64,000 nucleotides of DNA from an uncultured Clostridium sp. GTDB taxonomy: Bacteria > Bacillota > Clostridia > Lachnospirales > Lachnospiraceae. How positions within the stretch are numbered: the stretch's first letter is position 1; every line of letters starts with the position of its first letter. Of the stretch, positions 31,190-40,761 are shown one piece after another. Below the pieces are notes generated by a model. The model did no database searches, was not told the DNA's origin, and saw only the letters and a program-made list of their open reading frames with translations. The stretch is taken from contig CAMNRM010000002.1 of assembly GCA_946553025.1 (NCBI GenBank), forward strand, positions 62,001-126,000, written 5' to 3'. The position numbers and the translations under genes were made by a program.

Positions 31190-32920
31190 TTACAATAAAC
31201 GCAGCCTCTTCGCTATCCTCGTCAGCTTTCTTCCCTTGGGCATGGCATAGAGTTCATCTTCATCCACAGCCCCGAATTTTAACAGGCACACGCCGTAAAC
31301 CGCCACCGCAGCGCCTACCGCGCAAATCACCTGCACGGCCAGCCACAGCCGTCCCCCGGGAAGGACGGACTTCAGACCCTTGGATACACCTGCGGCTGCT
31401 ATGCCCATAAGCAGGGAGGAAAGACCGGGCAGGAGAAAGGTTTTTCTGTATTCCTGGCGGTAATTTAAGTACCGGCGGATTGCGCGGGCATTCAGCACGC
31501 AGACCACAACGGCAAAGAAAATATTGGACAGCACCACGGCATAGATCCCCGATTTCAGCCCGTACATCATCGCCAGCAGCAGCACAATATGAAGCCCCAG
31601 GGCAATGGCAGAGTTTTTCAGCGGGGTTTTCATATGGTTGATTCCCTGCAGGATGGCATTCGTCACCGTGGATAAGGAGTAAAAGGCGACGGCGGATGCC
31701 CCGCAGACCGTTATCTGAATTAAAAGTTCTGCATTTGCACTGTGAAAGAGCAGGTTATTGATAGGTGCGGAAAGCACCATCAGCCCCACCGTGGAGGGGA
31801 TGGCAATCAGCATGGAAAACCGGATGGCTGTGCTCACCTTATTTAAGACCTGGCCTTTGTCCCTGGAGGCCACGGCCCGGGACAGGGAGGGAATCAATGA
31901 GGACGACAAAGCATTGGCAATGGCTACGGGAATCATAAACAACGTGTGGTATTTACCGAAAATTCCCCACTGGGCAGCAATCAGGCTTCCCTGGCCCAGC
32001 TTGTCCATTCCCTGTCCAAAAAAAAAGTTATCCAGCACGGAACTGATGTTATAGACCGTGCTGCTTAATACAATGGGAAAAATCGTTACGGTTAAAAGCC
32101 CGCCGATCTGCGCGTAGCTCTCCGTCGGTCCCGTCTTATCCCGCCGGCACTGCCTGCGCAGGATTTTCCGGAAAGACATCATTAACATACCGCAGAAAAC
32201 CAGGGCAACCAGGGCCCCGGCCCCAGTTCCTATCGTTCCCCCTCCGGCACCGTAAGAATAGGCCAGGGAATCATTTCCAAAAACCAAATCCGCCTTATGC
32301 CCCTCCCGGAAAAGAATCCATGCCGCGCCGATACTGACTGCCGCATTGACAATCTGTTCTAATATCTGGGATATCGCCGTGGGAACCATCGTCCCGGTTC
32401 CCTGAAAATACCCGCGCAGCACGCCTAAAAACGCCATCACCCAGACGGTGGGCGCTAACGTGCGCAGGGCAAAGCTTGAATAGGGCATCTTCATGGCTCC
32501 GGCAAAGAAGTCTGCCCCCATCCACAAAGCCCCGGCGGCAATCCCTCCTACCCCGGCGGCATAGATCATCGATGCCTTTAAAATCCTCCGGGAATTGCAG
32601 TACTGCCCCCGGGCAATCCGTGCAGAAACCAGCTTGGAAACCGCCGTGGGAAGGCTGTAGGAGGATACAATCAACAGAATCGAATAAATGCTGAACGCCG
32701 AAGTATAATAGCCGTTTCCCTCATCACCGATAATGGCAATCAGGGGTATCCGGTAAATCAGGCCAATCAGGCGGACGACAATCCCCGCCGCCGCTAAGAT
32801 ACTTCCCTGAATCACAAAGTTTCCGCCGCTCTTTTTGGGCCGCGCCGGTGCTGCGCCAGGCCGGGCAGGGGTTTTTGCCCTTTCCCGGCTCTTGTTTTGG
32901 GAATATTTTTTATTCTCCAT
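31190..32920 (-). CDS. Polysaccharide/lipid flippase, SpoVB/MATE-like
   Basis: Integral membrane protein of 576 residues with about 12-14 hydrophobic helices of the MOP superfamily. After a basic, Pro/Ala-rich N-terminal tail the first helix is IQGSILAAAGIVVRLIGLIY, followed by GDEGNGYYTSAFSIYSILL and GVLRGYFQGTGTMVPTAIS. These motifs are typical of SpoVB/Lipid II or oligosaccharide flippases. Its start overlaps the end of the DUF3048 gene by 11 bases. In spore formers such flippases support peptidoglycan or cortex synthesis; the exact lipid is not known. Confidence 0.88.
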   Translation of the reverse strand: MENKKYSQNKSRERAKTPARPGAAPARPKKSGGNFVIQGSILAAAGIVVRLIGLIYRIPLIAIIGDEGNGYYTSAFSIYSILLIVSSYSLPTAVSKLVSARIARGQYCNSRRILKASMIYAAGVGGIAAGALWMGADFFAGAMKMPYSSFALRTLAPTVWVMAFLGVLRGYFQGTGTMVPTAISQILEQIVNAAVSIGAAWILFREGHKADLVFGNDSLAYSYGAGGGTIGTGAGALVALVFCGMLMMSFRKILRRQCRRDKTGPTESYAQIGGLLTVTIFPIVLSSTVYNISSVLDNFFFGQGMDKLGQGSLIAAQWGIFGKYHTLFMIPVAIANALSSSLIPSLSRAVASRDKGQVLNKVSTAIRFSMLIAIPSTVGLMVLSAPINNLLFHSANAELLIQITVCGASAVAFYSLSTVTNAILQGINHMKTPLKNSAIALGLHIVLLLAMMYGLKSGIYAVVLSNIFFAVVVCVLNARAIRRYLNYRQEYRKTFLLPGLSSLLMGIAAAGVSKGLKSVLPGGRLWLAVQVICAVGAAVAVYGVCLLKFGAVDEDELYAMPKGRKLTRIAKRLRLL

Positions 32921-34073
32921 AAATTCCTATTTCATCCTTATCATCGGCATTGACTATGCAAACCCAGGTTTTTCCCTGGTTTAAAATAATTTCTTTTCCG
33001 TCCATCCCATAGTAATGGGTAACGCCGAATTCTCCGTCCTTTTCCCAGCTAATCGGAATCCCTTTTCCGCCGGTAAAGAAATAGCCGTTCTGGTGAGAGC
33101 TTTTGACATAGATATCCAGGTACTGGGTCGTCGCATAGTGACCGGTCTGGCAGTACTGGATAATCAGGTTCTTGACCACAATCGGCCCTTCATTGCCCAT
33201 GTGGACGTCGCCGTACTGCATACGGTGATAGAATCCGTCTTCCTTATTGTATACAAAATACGGTTTATTATACGGATAACCCGGCTCTACACGGACAGCT
33301 TCAAAGGGATGGACTTCCTCGCCCAGATCTTCTAAGGAGTATTCTTCCTCGGCAAAGCGGTAGTGGCCGTGGTAATCCTCATTGTATTCCGTTGAATAGC
33401 CCAGTTTTTCAATGGCTTTTTTCAGCCGTTCTCCGCTGGTGTAGGCATTATGCGGTGCCTTTTTATCGCTGGAGCGGTAGAAGGCCACGGAGCCGATGCC
33501 TTCAATTCCGTTGATATTGTCCACGTTCTTTAAAAACGGGACGGCAAAGGTGCTCTGCCCAAAGTGGGAATAGATGGCGTCAAATTCACGGGCAAAATAG
33601 GTATAATACGTCCGGCAGCTTCGCGTGGAGCCTATGCGCTCCAAATCGTCATAATCCTCGATAATGGACATGTAGCGGTTCATTACCCCTTCTACGCTTG
33701 CCTCATACACCACGCCTGCCCGGTTAATGCCGTACTGGGGCAAGGATTCCTTGTCGTTGCTCATCATGGTTGCCACGGGCCTGCGGTTTCCTATCGCAGC
33801 ATCCACCCACTCTCCGGTCAGGTAACTGCGCACCTTCCCGTCCACGGGTGTCCGATCCGATAAGTCAAGAATTCCTTCATTCTCATGAACCTCGGCTTCG
33901 GTTTCTGTTTCCGTTTCGGTTTCCGTTTCCCGCTGAACAATGGCGATTTCTGAGCTTTCCTGTGTCATCTCTGTTGTCTGGACAACTGCTGCCTCTTTAT
34001 AGCGCCCCGTACAGCCCCACAAACCGGCAGCAGCCAGCAGGATGCAAAGCATTGCCACGGATTTCTTTCTCAT
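32910..34073 (-). CDS. DUF3048 lipoprotein (YerB-like)
   Basis: Secreted lipoprotein of 387 residues with lipobox LWGC. A run of alternating Thr-Glu lies between the lipobox and the DUF3048 domain. The domain starts about residue 85 and has RRPVATMMSNDKESLPQYGI, ERIGSTRSCRTYYTYFAREF and SVAFYRSSDKKAPHNAYTS. A second domain (DUF3048 C-terminal) begins near residue 255. DUF3048 proteins occur on the surface of Firmicutes; function is unknown. It overlaps ybeY by 4 bases upstream and the flippase gene downstream. Confidence 0.92.
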   Translation of the reverse strand: MRKKSVAMLCILLAAAGLWGCTGRYKEAAVVQTTEMTQESSEIAIVQRETETETETETEAEVHENEGILDLSDRTPVDGKVRSYLTGEWVDAAIGNRRPVATMMSNDKESLPQYGINRAGVVYEASVEGVMNRYMSIIEDYDDLERIGSTRSCRTYYTYFAREFDAIYSHFGQSTFAVPFLKNVDNINGIEGIGSVAFYRSSDKKAPHNAYTSGERLKKAIEKLGYSTEYNEDYHGHYRFAEEEYSLEDLGEEVHPFEAVRVEPGYPYNKPYFVYNKEDGFYHRMQYGDVHMGNEGPIVVKNLIIQYCQTGHYATTQYLDIYVKSSHQNGYFFTGGKGIPISWEKDGEFGVTHYYGMDGKEIILNQGKTWVCIVNADDKDEIGIYGE

Positions 34074-34567
34074 CGCTTGTACCCCCTTAATTCCAGAATT
34101 TCTCTCTGTTTTCTTTCCATTTCTTCCCGTTCGCTTTCTTCTTCATGGTCGTAGCCGCACAGATGGAGCATACTGTGAGCGACTAAAAAGGCAAGTTCCC
34201 TGGTCTGGGAATGCCCGTAGCTTTCGGCCTGTTCGCGGATCTTATCCACGGAAAGGATGATATCCCCTAACATCAGTTCCCCGCTCTCCGGGTTAAAGCA
34301 GTCCTCAAAAGCTTCTTCCACATGGGAAAAATCAGAAGGCGCGGTAAACTCCAGCATGGGAAAGGATAAAACGTCGGTTGGAGCGTCGATTCCCCGGTAC
34401 TCCCGGTTCATCTTCTGGATTTCCCGGTTATCCGTCACCACGACATTGACCTCCGCCTCATAAGGGCAGCCTTCGTAATCCAAAACGGCCAGAACCACGT
34501 CCCGGATAATCTCCTCCTCGGAGAGCATCAGTTTTTCTTCTGCTTCGTGATCAATTGCTATGGTCAT
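34070..34567 (-). CDS. ybeY: Endoribonuclease YbeY, rRNA maturation factor
   Basis: A 165-residue metal-dependent RNase needed for 16S rRNA 3' maturation and ribosome quality control. The zinc-binding signature HSMLHLCGYDHEEE has all three histidines. TDVLSFPM and LGDIILS are also typical. It overlaps phoH upstream and the DUF3048 gene downstream by 4 bases each. The yqfC-yqfD-phoH-ybeY order is conserved in Firmicutes. Confidence 0.96.
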   Translation of the reverse strand: MTIAIDHEAEEKLMLSEEEIIRDVVLAVLDYEGCPYEAEVNVVVTDNREIQKMNREYRGIDAPTDVLSFPMLEFTAPSDFSHVEEAFEDCFNPESGELMLGDIILSVDKIREQAESYGHSQTRELAFLVAHSMLHLCGYDHEEESEREEMERKQREILELRGYKR

Positions 34568-35541
34568 CTTCTGCGCCGTTCCTTTCCTTTTGTTTCATAG
34601 TCCTCATAAGCCTGTACGATTTTCTGCACCAGAGGATGGCGAACCACGTCGCTGCTGCTTAAATGGCAGAAGCCGATATCATCAATCCTCTTTAAAACCT
34701 TAAGCGCCGTATCCAGACCGCTGACGGCACCGGAGGGAAGGTCTTTCTGGGTCTGGTCACCGGTAATAATCACCTTTGACCCAAAGCCAATCCTCGTCAA
34801 AAACATCTTCATCTGCGCCGGCGTGGTGTTCTGTGCCTCGTCTAAGATAATATAGGCGTTATCTAAGGTTCTTCCGCGCATATAGGCCAGAGGCGCAACC
34901 TCAATCAGCCCTTTTTCCGCATTGTGCAGATAACTCTCCGCGCCCATAATCTGGTACAGGGCGTCGTAGAGCGGGCGAAGATAGGGGTCTATCTTACTCT
35001 GCAGATCTCCCGGCAGAAAGCCCAGTTTCTCTCCCGCCTCAATCGCCGGACGGGTAAGGATGATCCGCCCCACTTCACCGCTTTTAAATGCCTGAATCGC
35101 CATAGCCATGGCAAGGTAGGTCTTTCCCGTTCCCGCGGGGCCGATGCCAAAAACAATCATCTTCTTTCGTATAGCGTCCACATACTGCTTCTGCCCCATG
35201 GTTTTTGGCTTTACCGGCTTTCCGGAAACGGTTCGGCAGATAATATCCTTATCGATTTCCAGAATCTGATGATCGTTTTCGGTAAAGGCTAAAGAGAGGG
35301 CGTAATCCACATTTTGCTCGGTAATCTCATTGCCCCTGCGGGAAAGCTCAATCAGGTTTCCAAACACGCTCCTTGCCCGCACAACCATCGGCTCCGGCCC
35401 GATAATCTTTAAGGCCCCGTCCCGGTTCACCATCGTCACCTGAAGGGTTCGTTCAATCTTCTTCAGATAGGCGTCGAACTGTCCGAACACATTCTTTTCA
35501 TGTTCCATGGGAATATCAATTATGTTTTCCACGATGCTCAT
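34564..35541 (-). CDS. phoH: PhoH-family ATPase
   Basis: A 325-residue cytoplasmic ATPase. Walker A is GPAGTGKTYLAMAMAIQAF, Walker B AYIILDEAQNTTPAQMKMFL. A short N-terminal extension carries a KH-like region (VTMVNRDGALKIIGPEPMVV). PhoH proteins are linked to RNA metabolism with YbeY. GAGAAAG precedes the start. It overlaps YqfD's stop by 4 bases. Confidence 0.95.
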   Translation of the reverse strand: MSIVENIIDIPMEHEKNVFGQFDAYLKKIERTLQVTMVNRDGALKIIGPEPMVVRARSVFGNLIELSRRGNEITEQNVDYALSLAFTENDHQILEIDKDIICRTVSGKPVKPKTMGQKQYVDAIRKKMIVFGIGPAGTGKTYLAMAMAIQAFKSGEVGRIILTRPAIEAGEKLGFLPGDLQSKIDPYLRPLYDALYQIMGAESYLHNAEKGLIEVAPLAYMRGRTLDNAYIILDEAQNTTPAQMKMFLTRIGFGSKVIITGDQTQKDLPSGAVSGLDTALKVLKRIDDIGFCHLSSSDVVRHPLVQKIVQAYEDYETKGKERRRR

Positions 35542-36779
35542 TCTTTCTCTTTATTCTCCTCCAGATCGGTAATCTGCTGAACCTGCCCGATGGACTCCTT
35601 TGCCGAAATCGTACCCTCCATTTTGCAGACAGATTCACCTTCTAGTATTTTAACATCATTTTGAATTATTTGTACCCCTTTTTCACTTAAATTTTTTACA
35701 AAATTCTGATAAATCCCTTCGGCAACACATTCCAGTTCTTTTTTGCTGTAAAATGCGTCATAATACTCTACCTCCCTGCCCTGGATCTTTCCCCAGTACA
35801 GCGGAAGGTAAAAACTGGAAAACAGCTTTATCTGGTTTCTCTCGGTCATATAGACCCAGTGTTCATCCTCCTTGGCCGGAAAAAGAAAGGCACCCGACCA
35901 TCGCCCGACCTGCCAAAAAAGCCCCGGCTTTTTCCTTCCGGTTTCTGCCTGCGCCCTGTACATCCGGGAAAAACTCTCCGAAAATGGGTACTGGGTAAAG
36001 GCGGTAATATCGGCGTCGGCATGGACGTAGCGGATATTTTTCACGGTTTCGCTGTCGTCAGTGATGGGGATTACCCCGCTGACCAGCACCTGCCCCTCTT
36101 CCACCGGATCGCCCGCCTTTACCTGGGCCTTGCCCTGGCGCACGGTAATTTCGGCAATCACTCCCGGGCGGGAAGCGACAAGGTTGCAGGGTGTTTCATC
36201 CTTTTCTGGAATGGAGGAAAGGACTTCATTTTCCTTAACGGCGATAAACAGCCGGGTTCCGGAAACCCTGGCCGCAGCCCAGGTAACTTCCGGGAAATCA
36301 TCCCGAAGCGCCATCTCAAGCTTTTCACAGTCCACCTGCGACTTTCGCATCCCCCAGGTAATCTGCGAGGACTGAAGGTAGTTCACAATCATCTCGTCGG
36401 TATATCTGCGGTTTCCTTCGATTTGGATATCCCAGATAAACAGGGAAAGCATGTAGAGGGAAACGCCGCACACACAGGCTCCGGCCGCAAATCCAACCCG
36501 CTTTTTGTTCCTCCTTAAAAAAAAAGGAAGACCCACACGCTCAACCACCCGCAGGCGAACCTGTGATTTTTTCACCAGGGGCCTCACCCGCAGAAAACCG
36601 CCAAGTGTCATCCAGAACATATAGCCGTCGTCTTTATAAACCAAATCCCACAGACAAATCCCCTTTGTATTGCAGAGATTTAAAAAGCGTTCCGGCGAAT
36701 ATCCGGTAAGCTTAATCCGCAAAATCCCCTTTACCCGGCGCGAAACCCATTCCGGCAATCCTGATCCCATCCATTTCAC
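35538..36779 (-). CDS. yqfD: Sporulation protein YqfD
   Basis: A 413-residue protein with one membrane helix (about 93-113, VGFAAGACVCGVSLYMLSLF) and a large outer domain. The repeated basic N-terminal part (LIKLTGYSPERFLNLCNTKGI) and the RPGVIAEITVRQGKAQVKAG segment are typical of YqfD/SpoIV-type proteins made in the mother cell. It overlaps yqfC by 4 bases. It supports identification of the organism as a spore former. Confidence 0.92.
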   Translation of the reverse strand: MKWMGSGLPEWVSRRVKGILRIKLTGYSPERFLNLCNTKGICLWDLVYKDDGYMFWMTLGGFLRVRPLVKKSQVRLRVVERVGLPFFLRRNKKRVGFAAGACVCGVSLYMLSLFIWDIQIEGNRRYTDEMIVNYLQSSQITWGMRKSQVDCEKLEMALRDDFPEVTWAAARVSGTRLFIAVKENEVLSSIPEKDETPCNLVASRPGVIAEITVRQGKAQVKAGDPVEEGQVLVSGVIPITDDSETVKNIRYVHADADITAFTQYPFSESFSRMYRAQAETGRKKPGLFWQVGRWSGAFLFPAKEDEHWVYMTERNQIKLFSSFYLPLYWGKIQGREVEYYDAFYSKKELECVAEGIYQNFVKNLSEKGVQIIQNDVKILEGESVCKMEGTISAKESIGQVQQITDLEENKEKE

Positions 36780-37051
36780 CCTTCCAGAAGCAGTTCTTCA
36801 ATCTTCCCCGTCACCTTCATCTCATCGCCCGTATAATACTCAATCATCAGATTCTTCCCGCAGATTTTCAGCTTGCAGTTCTTCCCCTGAAGCTTTAACT
36901 GGGTATCCGTGTACAGAAGGATGGAACGGTAATTCTCCACATACACGGCCCTTCTTCCCACCAGAGAAACCAGAAGTTCCCCCAGATAAACGTCCTTGGG
37001 CAGATTCATCGCGGCAATCACCCGCTCCTTGGCTTCCCCTGCTTTTCTCAT
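36776..37051 (-). CDS. yqfC: Sporulation protein YqfC (YabP/YqfC family)
   Basis: A 91-residue protein with the YabP-like beta domain: VYLGELLVSLVGRRAVYVEN, YRSILLYTDTQLKLQG and IEYYTGDEMKVTGKI. GGGAG lies upstream of the ATG. It is the first gene of the yqfC-yqfD-phoH-ybeY run, all joined by 4-base overlaps. In Bacillus it is sigma-E controlled; no clear sigma-E promoter was confirmed here. Confidence 0.9.
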   Translation of the reverse strand: MRKAGEAKERVIAAMNLPKDVYLGELLVSLVGRRAVYVENYRSILLYTDTQLKLQGKNCKLKICGKNLMIEYYTGDEMKVTGKIEELLLEG

Positions 37052-37206
37052 CCGGTGCTCCCGTACACTGGCCTTACTTCATGCTATGCAAAGATTCTGT
37101 CCATTAGACCGGCAAGATGCAAGATGCTTCCTGTACTTTAAAAGTCTGCCGCCGGATAAAAGCCATCCCTTCCGGTATCCCAGGTGCACTCTATCCGGTC
37201 CAACTG

Positions 37207-37238
37207 AAAAAAGCCCTGACTCGCACGGAATCAGGGCC
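37207..37238 (-). terminator. Rho-independent terminator after rpsU
   Basis: On the minus strand GGCCCTGATTC pairs with GAGTCAGGGC and runs into six Ts. It lies 13 bases after the rpsU stop. Confidence 0.88.
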
Positions 37239-37250
37239 AAACCATAAGCA

Positions 37251-37427
37251 TTAGTTATACTTACGCTTTCTTGCAGCTTCAGACTTTTTCTTACGTCTTA
37301 CGCTGGGCTTTTCATAATGTTCTCTTTTACGAATTTCCTGCTGAATACCGGCTTTTGCACAGTTTCTTTTGAATCTGCGTAAAGCGCTGTCCAGGCTCTC
37401 GTTATCTTTAACAATTACGTTTGACAT
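37251..37427 (-). CDS. rpsU: 30S ribosomal protein bS21
   Basis: A 58-residue basic ribosomal protein. Translation gives the invariant start [19 protein letters not shown], then [20 protein letters not shown], and a C-terminal Lys/Arg-rich tail ending in KRKYN. bS21 binds the 30S platform near the anti-Shine-Dalgarno sequence and helps initiation. It has its own promoter (37515-37542) and terminator. Confidence 0.97.
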   Translation of the reverse strand: MSNVIVKDNESLDSALRRFKRNCAKAGIQQEIRKREHYEKPSVRRKKKSEAARKRKYN

Positions 37428-37514
37428 AGCTCACACCTACCCTCCCTCCAGTTGTGGTATCTGTGCGAAAAAACTATCAAATACAACTGTTTGGGTATTT
37501 TTAGCACTGCTGTA

Positions 37515-37542
37515 ATTATAACATAAATTCAGTATACGTCAA
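37515..37542 (-). promoter_or_regulatory. Sigma-A promoter for rpsU
   Basis: On the minus strand TTGACG (37537-37542), a 16-base spacer and a perfect TATAAT (37515-37520). About 90 bases before the start. Confidence 0.75.
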
Positions 37543-37651
37543 GAAAAATTTAACCGAAATTTAATTTTTCTGCAATTTTGCCGTATTTTATTGTTCCTGC
37601 ATCATGCTCTGGTTATTTTTTCACCGGACGTTTTCCTTTTTTATCCTATCT

Positions 37652-40372
37652 TTACTTTAACTGCCCTTCCAATACCCGCACAGCCTCCGCAAGCGCCGCT
37701 TCAATTCCCTCCGGGTTTTTGCCGCCGGCCTGCGCCATATTCGGGCGTCCGCCGCCGCCTCCGCCAACTAAACCAGCTACGCCCTTAATCAGGTTTCCTG
37801 CGTGAGCGCCCTTATCCATAGCGCCCTGGGTTGCCGTCGCCATCAGGCTGACCTTGCCGCCTGCAACAGAGGCCAATAAGATCACGCCGTCGCCCAGTTT
37901 TTCCTTTAACTGGTCGCCGAGGTTGCGAAGACCGTTCATATCCGCCCCGTCCACCTTTGCCGCTAAAAGCTTGATGCCGCCCACTTCTTTTACCTGGTTC
38001 ATCACATCGCCTAAGGAATCCTTGGCAAGCTTATCTTTAAGTTTTTCATTCTCTGCCTGGAGCGCCTTGATCTCCTCCTGCATGGCCTCAATCCTTGCCT
38101 TTAAGCCTGCAGGCGTGGTTTTTGCCGCCTTTGCCGCCTGGTGCAGTTCTTCTTCCTCGCCCTGATAAAAATGCATCAGACCCTGCGCGGTCAATGCCTC
38201 GATTCTTCGCACGCCGGCAGCAATGCCTGCCTCGGAAAGAATCTTAAAGCAGCTGATAGCGTTCGTATTCGCCACATGGGTTCCGCCGCAGAGTTCGATG
38301 GAAAAGTCGCCCATCTTTACCACACGGACACTCTCGCCGTATTTCTCGCCAAAGAGTGCCATCGCCCCGGTTTTCTTCGCCTCTTCCAGCCCCATCACTT
38401 CCGTAACGACAGGAAGGGAGGCGGCAATCTCCCGGTTGACCATCTCCTCAACCTCGCGGATCTCCTCCGGGGTCATCGCCGAAAAATGCGTAAAGTCAAA
38501 GCGCAGACGATCCGGTGCAACTAAAGACCCTGCCTGTTCGACATGGCTTCCCAAAACCGTGCGCAGTGCCTTGTGCAGAAGGTGGGTGGCGCTGTGGTTC
38601 TTCGCGGTTGCCATACGGGAGGTTTCGGCAACCTTCGTCGTCACCGTTTCCCCGGTCTGGAGCATACCCTCTGCCATCACGCCCACATGGCCGATTTTTC
38701 CGCCCTGAAGCTTTATGGTTTCCTCAACCTTAAACACACCGTTTGCGCCCACGATCTCGCCGTTATCGCCCTGCTGACCGCCCATGGTCGCATAAAAGGT
38801 CGTCTTATCAAGAATCACGGTTCCCCGCTGCCCGTCGGTTAAGGCTTCGACAATCTCATCCTCCGTCGTTAAAACCAGAACCTTTCCCTCGCCCTCAAGA
38901 CGGTCATAGCCGATAAATTCCGAGGTGATCGAAGCGTCGATGGACTGGTAAACCGTCACATCCGCGCCCATGTAGTTCGTGGTCTTTCGCATACTCTTTG
39001 CCAGCTGCTTCTGTTCCTTCATCGCCGCCGCAAAGCCTTCCTCGTCGATGGAAAGATGCTTTTCCTCTAAGATTTCCTTCGTCAGATCTATCGGGAAGCC
39101 GTAGGTATCGTAAAGCTTAAAGGCATTCGCCCCGGAAAGCACGGTCTGTCCGGCTTTAGCCATCTCCTTTTCCATCCCGGCTAAAATCTCCAGGCCCAAG
39201 TCGATGGTCTTGTTAAACTTGTCCTCTTCCTCGGTAAGCACCTTAAAGATCATAGCCTTCTTTTCCTCTAACTGAGGATAGCCGCCGCTGGAAAGTTCAA
39301 TGACGGTGCGGCTTAACTCGGCAAGAAACTGTCCCTGGATGCCAAGCTTTCTTCCATGGCGGGCAGCACGCCGCAGAAGGCGGCGCAGAACATAGCCCCG
39401 GCCCCCGTTCGACGGCATAATCCCGTCGGAAATCATAAAGGTGCAGGACTTAATATGATCCGTGACAATGCGCAGCGAAATATCGTCCTCGTGATTTTCC
39501 TTATACTTCTTCCCCGCCAGCGTACAAACCCTCTCTAAAAGAGCCAGGTTGGTATCCACCGTAAAGAGGGAATCCACATCCTGGATAACCACCGCCAGAC
39601 GCTCTAAGCCCATGCCGGTATCGATATTTTTCTGTTCCAGTTCGCTGTAATGGCCCTTGCCGTCATTATCAAACTGGGTAAATACATTATTCCACACTTC
39701 AATATAGCGGTCGCACTCGCAGCCCACGGTGCACCCGGGTTTCCCGCAGCCGTACTTCTCGCCGCGGTCATAGTAAATCTCGGAACATGGGCCGCAGGGA
39801 CCGGAGCCGTGCTCCCAGAAGTTATCTTCCTTGCCAAAGCGGAAAATCCTCTCCGCCGGAATCCCCACCTGCTCGTTCCAGATGGCAAACGCCTCGTCGT
39901 CCTCCTGGTAGATGGACGGATACAGACGCTCGGGGTCAAGCTTTACCACGCCGGTTAAAAACTCCCAGGACCAGTGAATAGCTTCGGTTTTAAAATAATC
40001 CCCAAAGGAAAAATTTCCCAGCATTTCAAAAAAGGTTCCGTGCCGGTCAGTCTTTCCGATATTTTCAATATCACCGGTGCGGATACACTTCTGACAGGTC
40101 GTCACCCGCTTTCTCGGCGGAATCTCCTGCCCGGTAAAATAAGGCTTTAACGGTGCCATACCGGAATTAATCAGCAGCAGGCTGTTGTCATTATGCGGAA
40201 CCAGGGAAAAACTCTTCAGGCGAAGATGGTTCTTGCTCTCAAAAAAAGCCAGGAATGCCTCCCGTAGCTCATTCACCCCAAACGGGCGATTCTTATCTTC
40301 CCCGGATTCCCTCCATCCCTGATACCGGGCAATGGCTTCCTCGTACTTTAGAAAATCCTTATAATTTTCCAA
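37652..40372 (-). CDS. alaS: Alanyl-tRNA synthetase
   Basis: Class II aminoacyl-tRNA synthetase of 906 residues. A TTG at 40372 is used as start, preceded by GGAGG at 9 bases; this gives a 30-residue extension ahead of the usual opening NELREAFLAFFESKNHL. Motif 2-type TTCQKCIRTGDIENIGKTDR, catalytic residues GTFFEMLGNFSFGD, the editing site NHSATHLLHKAL and CGGTHV, and a C-terminal Gly-rich tail GLVGGGGGGRPNMAQAGG are present. It charges tRNA-Ala and edits mischarged Ser/Gly. No T-box was found upstream. A 41-residue membrane peptide is encoded just ahead. Confidence 0.96.
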   Translation of the reverse strand: MENYKDFLKYEEAIARYQGWRESGEDKNRPFGVNELREAFLAFFESKNHLRLKSFSLVPHNDNSLLLINSGMAPLKPYFTGQEIPPRKRVTTCQKCIRTGDIENIGKTDRHGTFFEMLGNFSFGDYFKTEAIHWSWEFLTGVVKLDPERLYPSIYQEDDEAFAIWNEQVGIPAERIFRFGKEDNFWEHGSGPCGPCSEIYYDRGEKYGCGKPGCTVGCECDRYIEVWNNVFTQFDNDGKGHYSELEQKNIDTGMGLERLAVVIQDVDSLFTVDTNLALLERVCTLAGKKYKENHEDDISLRIVTDHIKSCTFMISDGIMPSNGGRGYVLRRLLRRAARHGRKLGIQGQFLAELSRTVIELSSGGYPQLEEKKAMIFKVLTEEEDKFNKTIDLGLEILAGMEKEMAKAGQTVLSGANAFKLYDTYGFPIDLTKEILEEKHLSIDEEGFAAAMKEQKQLAKSMRKTTNYMGADVTVYQSIDASITSEFIGYDRLEGEGKVLVLTTEDEIVEALTDGQRGTVILDKTTFYATMGGQQGDNGEIVGANGVFKVEETIKLQGGKIGHVGVMAEGMLQTGETVTTKVAETSRMATAKNHSATHLLHKALRTVLGSHVEQAGSLVAPDRLRFDFTHFSAMTPEEIREVEEMVNREIAASLPVVTEVMGLEEAKKTGAMALFGEKYGESVRVVKMGDFSIELCGGTHVANTNAISCFKILSEAGIAAGVRRIEALTAQGLMHFYQGEEEELHQAAKAAKTTPAGLKARIEAMQEEIKALQAENEKLKDKLAKDSLGDVMNQVKEVGGIKLLAAKVDGADMNGLRNLGDQLKEKLGDGVILLASVAGGKVSLMATATQGAMDKGAHAGNLIKGVAGLVGGGGGGRPNMAQAGGKNPEGIEAALAEAVRVLEGQLK

Positions 40373-40388
40373 CTTCAGTTACCTCCAA

Positions 40389-40514
40389 CTATTTGCTTTT
40401 CTGTAAATCTTTTTTATCCCTGTACTTCTTTCCAAGGACAATTCCCCCAAAAGCAAGTGCTGCAAAAAACGCCACACGTATCGCATAATAAATAAAATTT
40501 ACGATTATTGCCAT
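40389..40514 (-). CDS. 41-residue membrane peptide encoded directly upstream of alaS
   Basis: A short frame with GGAGGAG before its ATG. The product is MAIIVNFIYYAIRVAFFAAL followed by a Gly/Leu stretch and a Lys/Asp-rich tail, i.e. one membrane helix with a charged cytoplasmic end. Its stop lies a few bases ahead of the alaS ribosome binding site, and a promoter lies upstream, so it is probably translated as a leader gene of alaS. Function unknown; it is not obviously a stalling leader peptide because Ala residues are few and no attenuator hairpin was seen. Confidence 0.65.
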   Translation of the reverse strand: MAIIVNFIYYAIRVAFFAALAFGGIVLGKKYRDKKDLQKSK

Positions 40515-40584
40515 AAAAAAACTCCTCCTAAATGTAATCCTGCCCTTTATTTATCTTTCGGCAGTTTTTTCACTTTATTGCAAA

Positions 40585-40613
40585 ATTATAATATTACAAT
40601 TACAATATTACAA
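40585..40613 (-). promoter_or_regulatory. Sigma-A promoter for the small membrane peptide and alaS
   Basis: On the minus strand TTGTAA (40608-40613), a 17-base spacer and TATAAT (40585-40590), about 70 bases before the small gene. The region is very AT-rich. Confidence 0.55.
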
Positions 40614-40685
40614 TAAAAGCTTTCCTCGTTTTATGGTATCATAGGCGGATTACATTTTCAAGTAAAATTACAAATAAAATAGACA

Positions 40686-40735
40686 AAAAACCGGCTTCTA
40701 TGCAGAAAATCTGCGGGAAAGAAACCGATTTTTAA
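40686..40735 (-). terminator. Terminator after the LprI-like gene
   Basis: Minus-strand AAATCGGTTTCT pairs with AGAAGCCGGTTT (wobble pairs included); an inner GCAGA/TCTGC stem lies in the loop, and six Ts follow. Confidence 0.6.
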
Positions 40736-40761
40736 AATGATTTATTGTTTATGATTCTTCG

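Noticed and set aside
40373..40760. T-box leader for alaS
   Set aside because: No conserved T-box antiterminator sequence or specifier stem could be seen; a small gene and ordinary promoter occupy the region.
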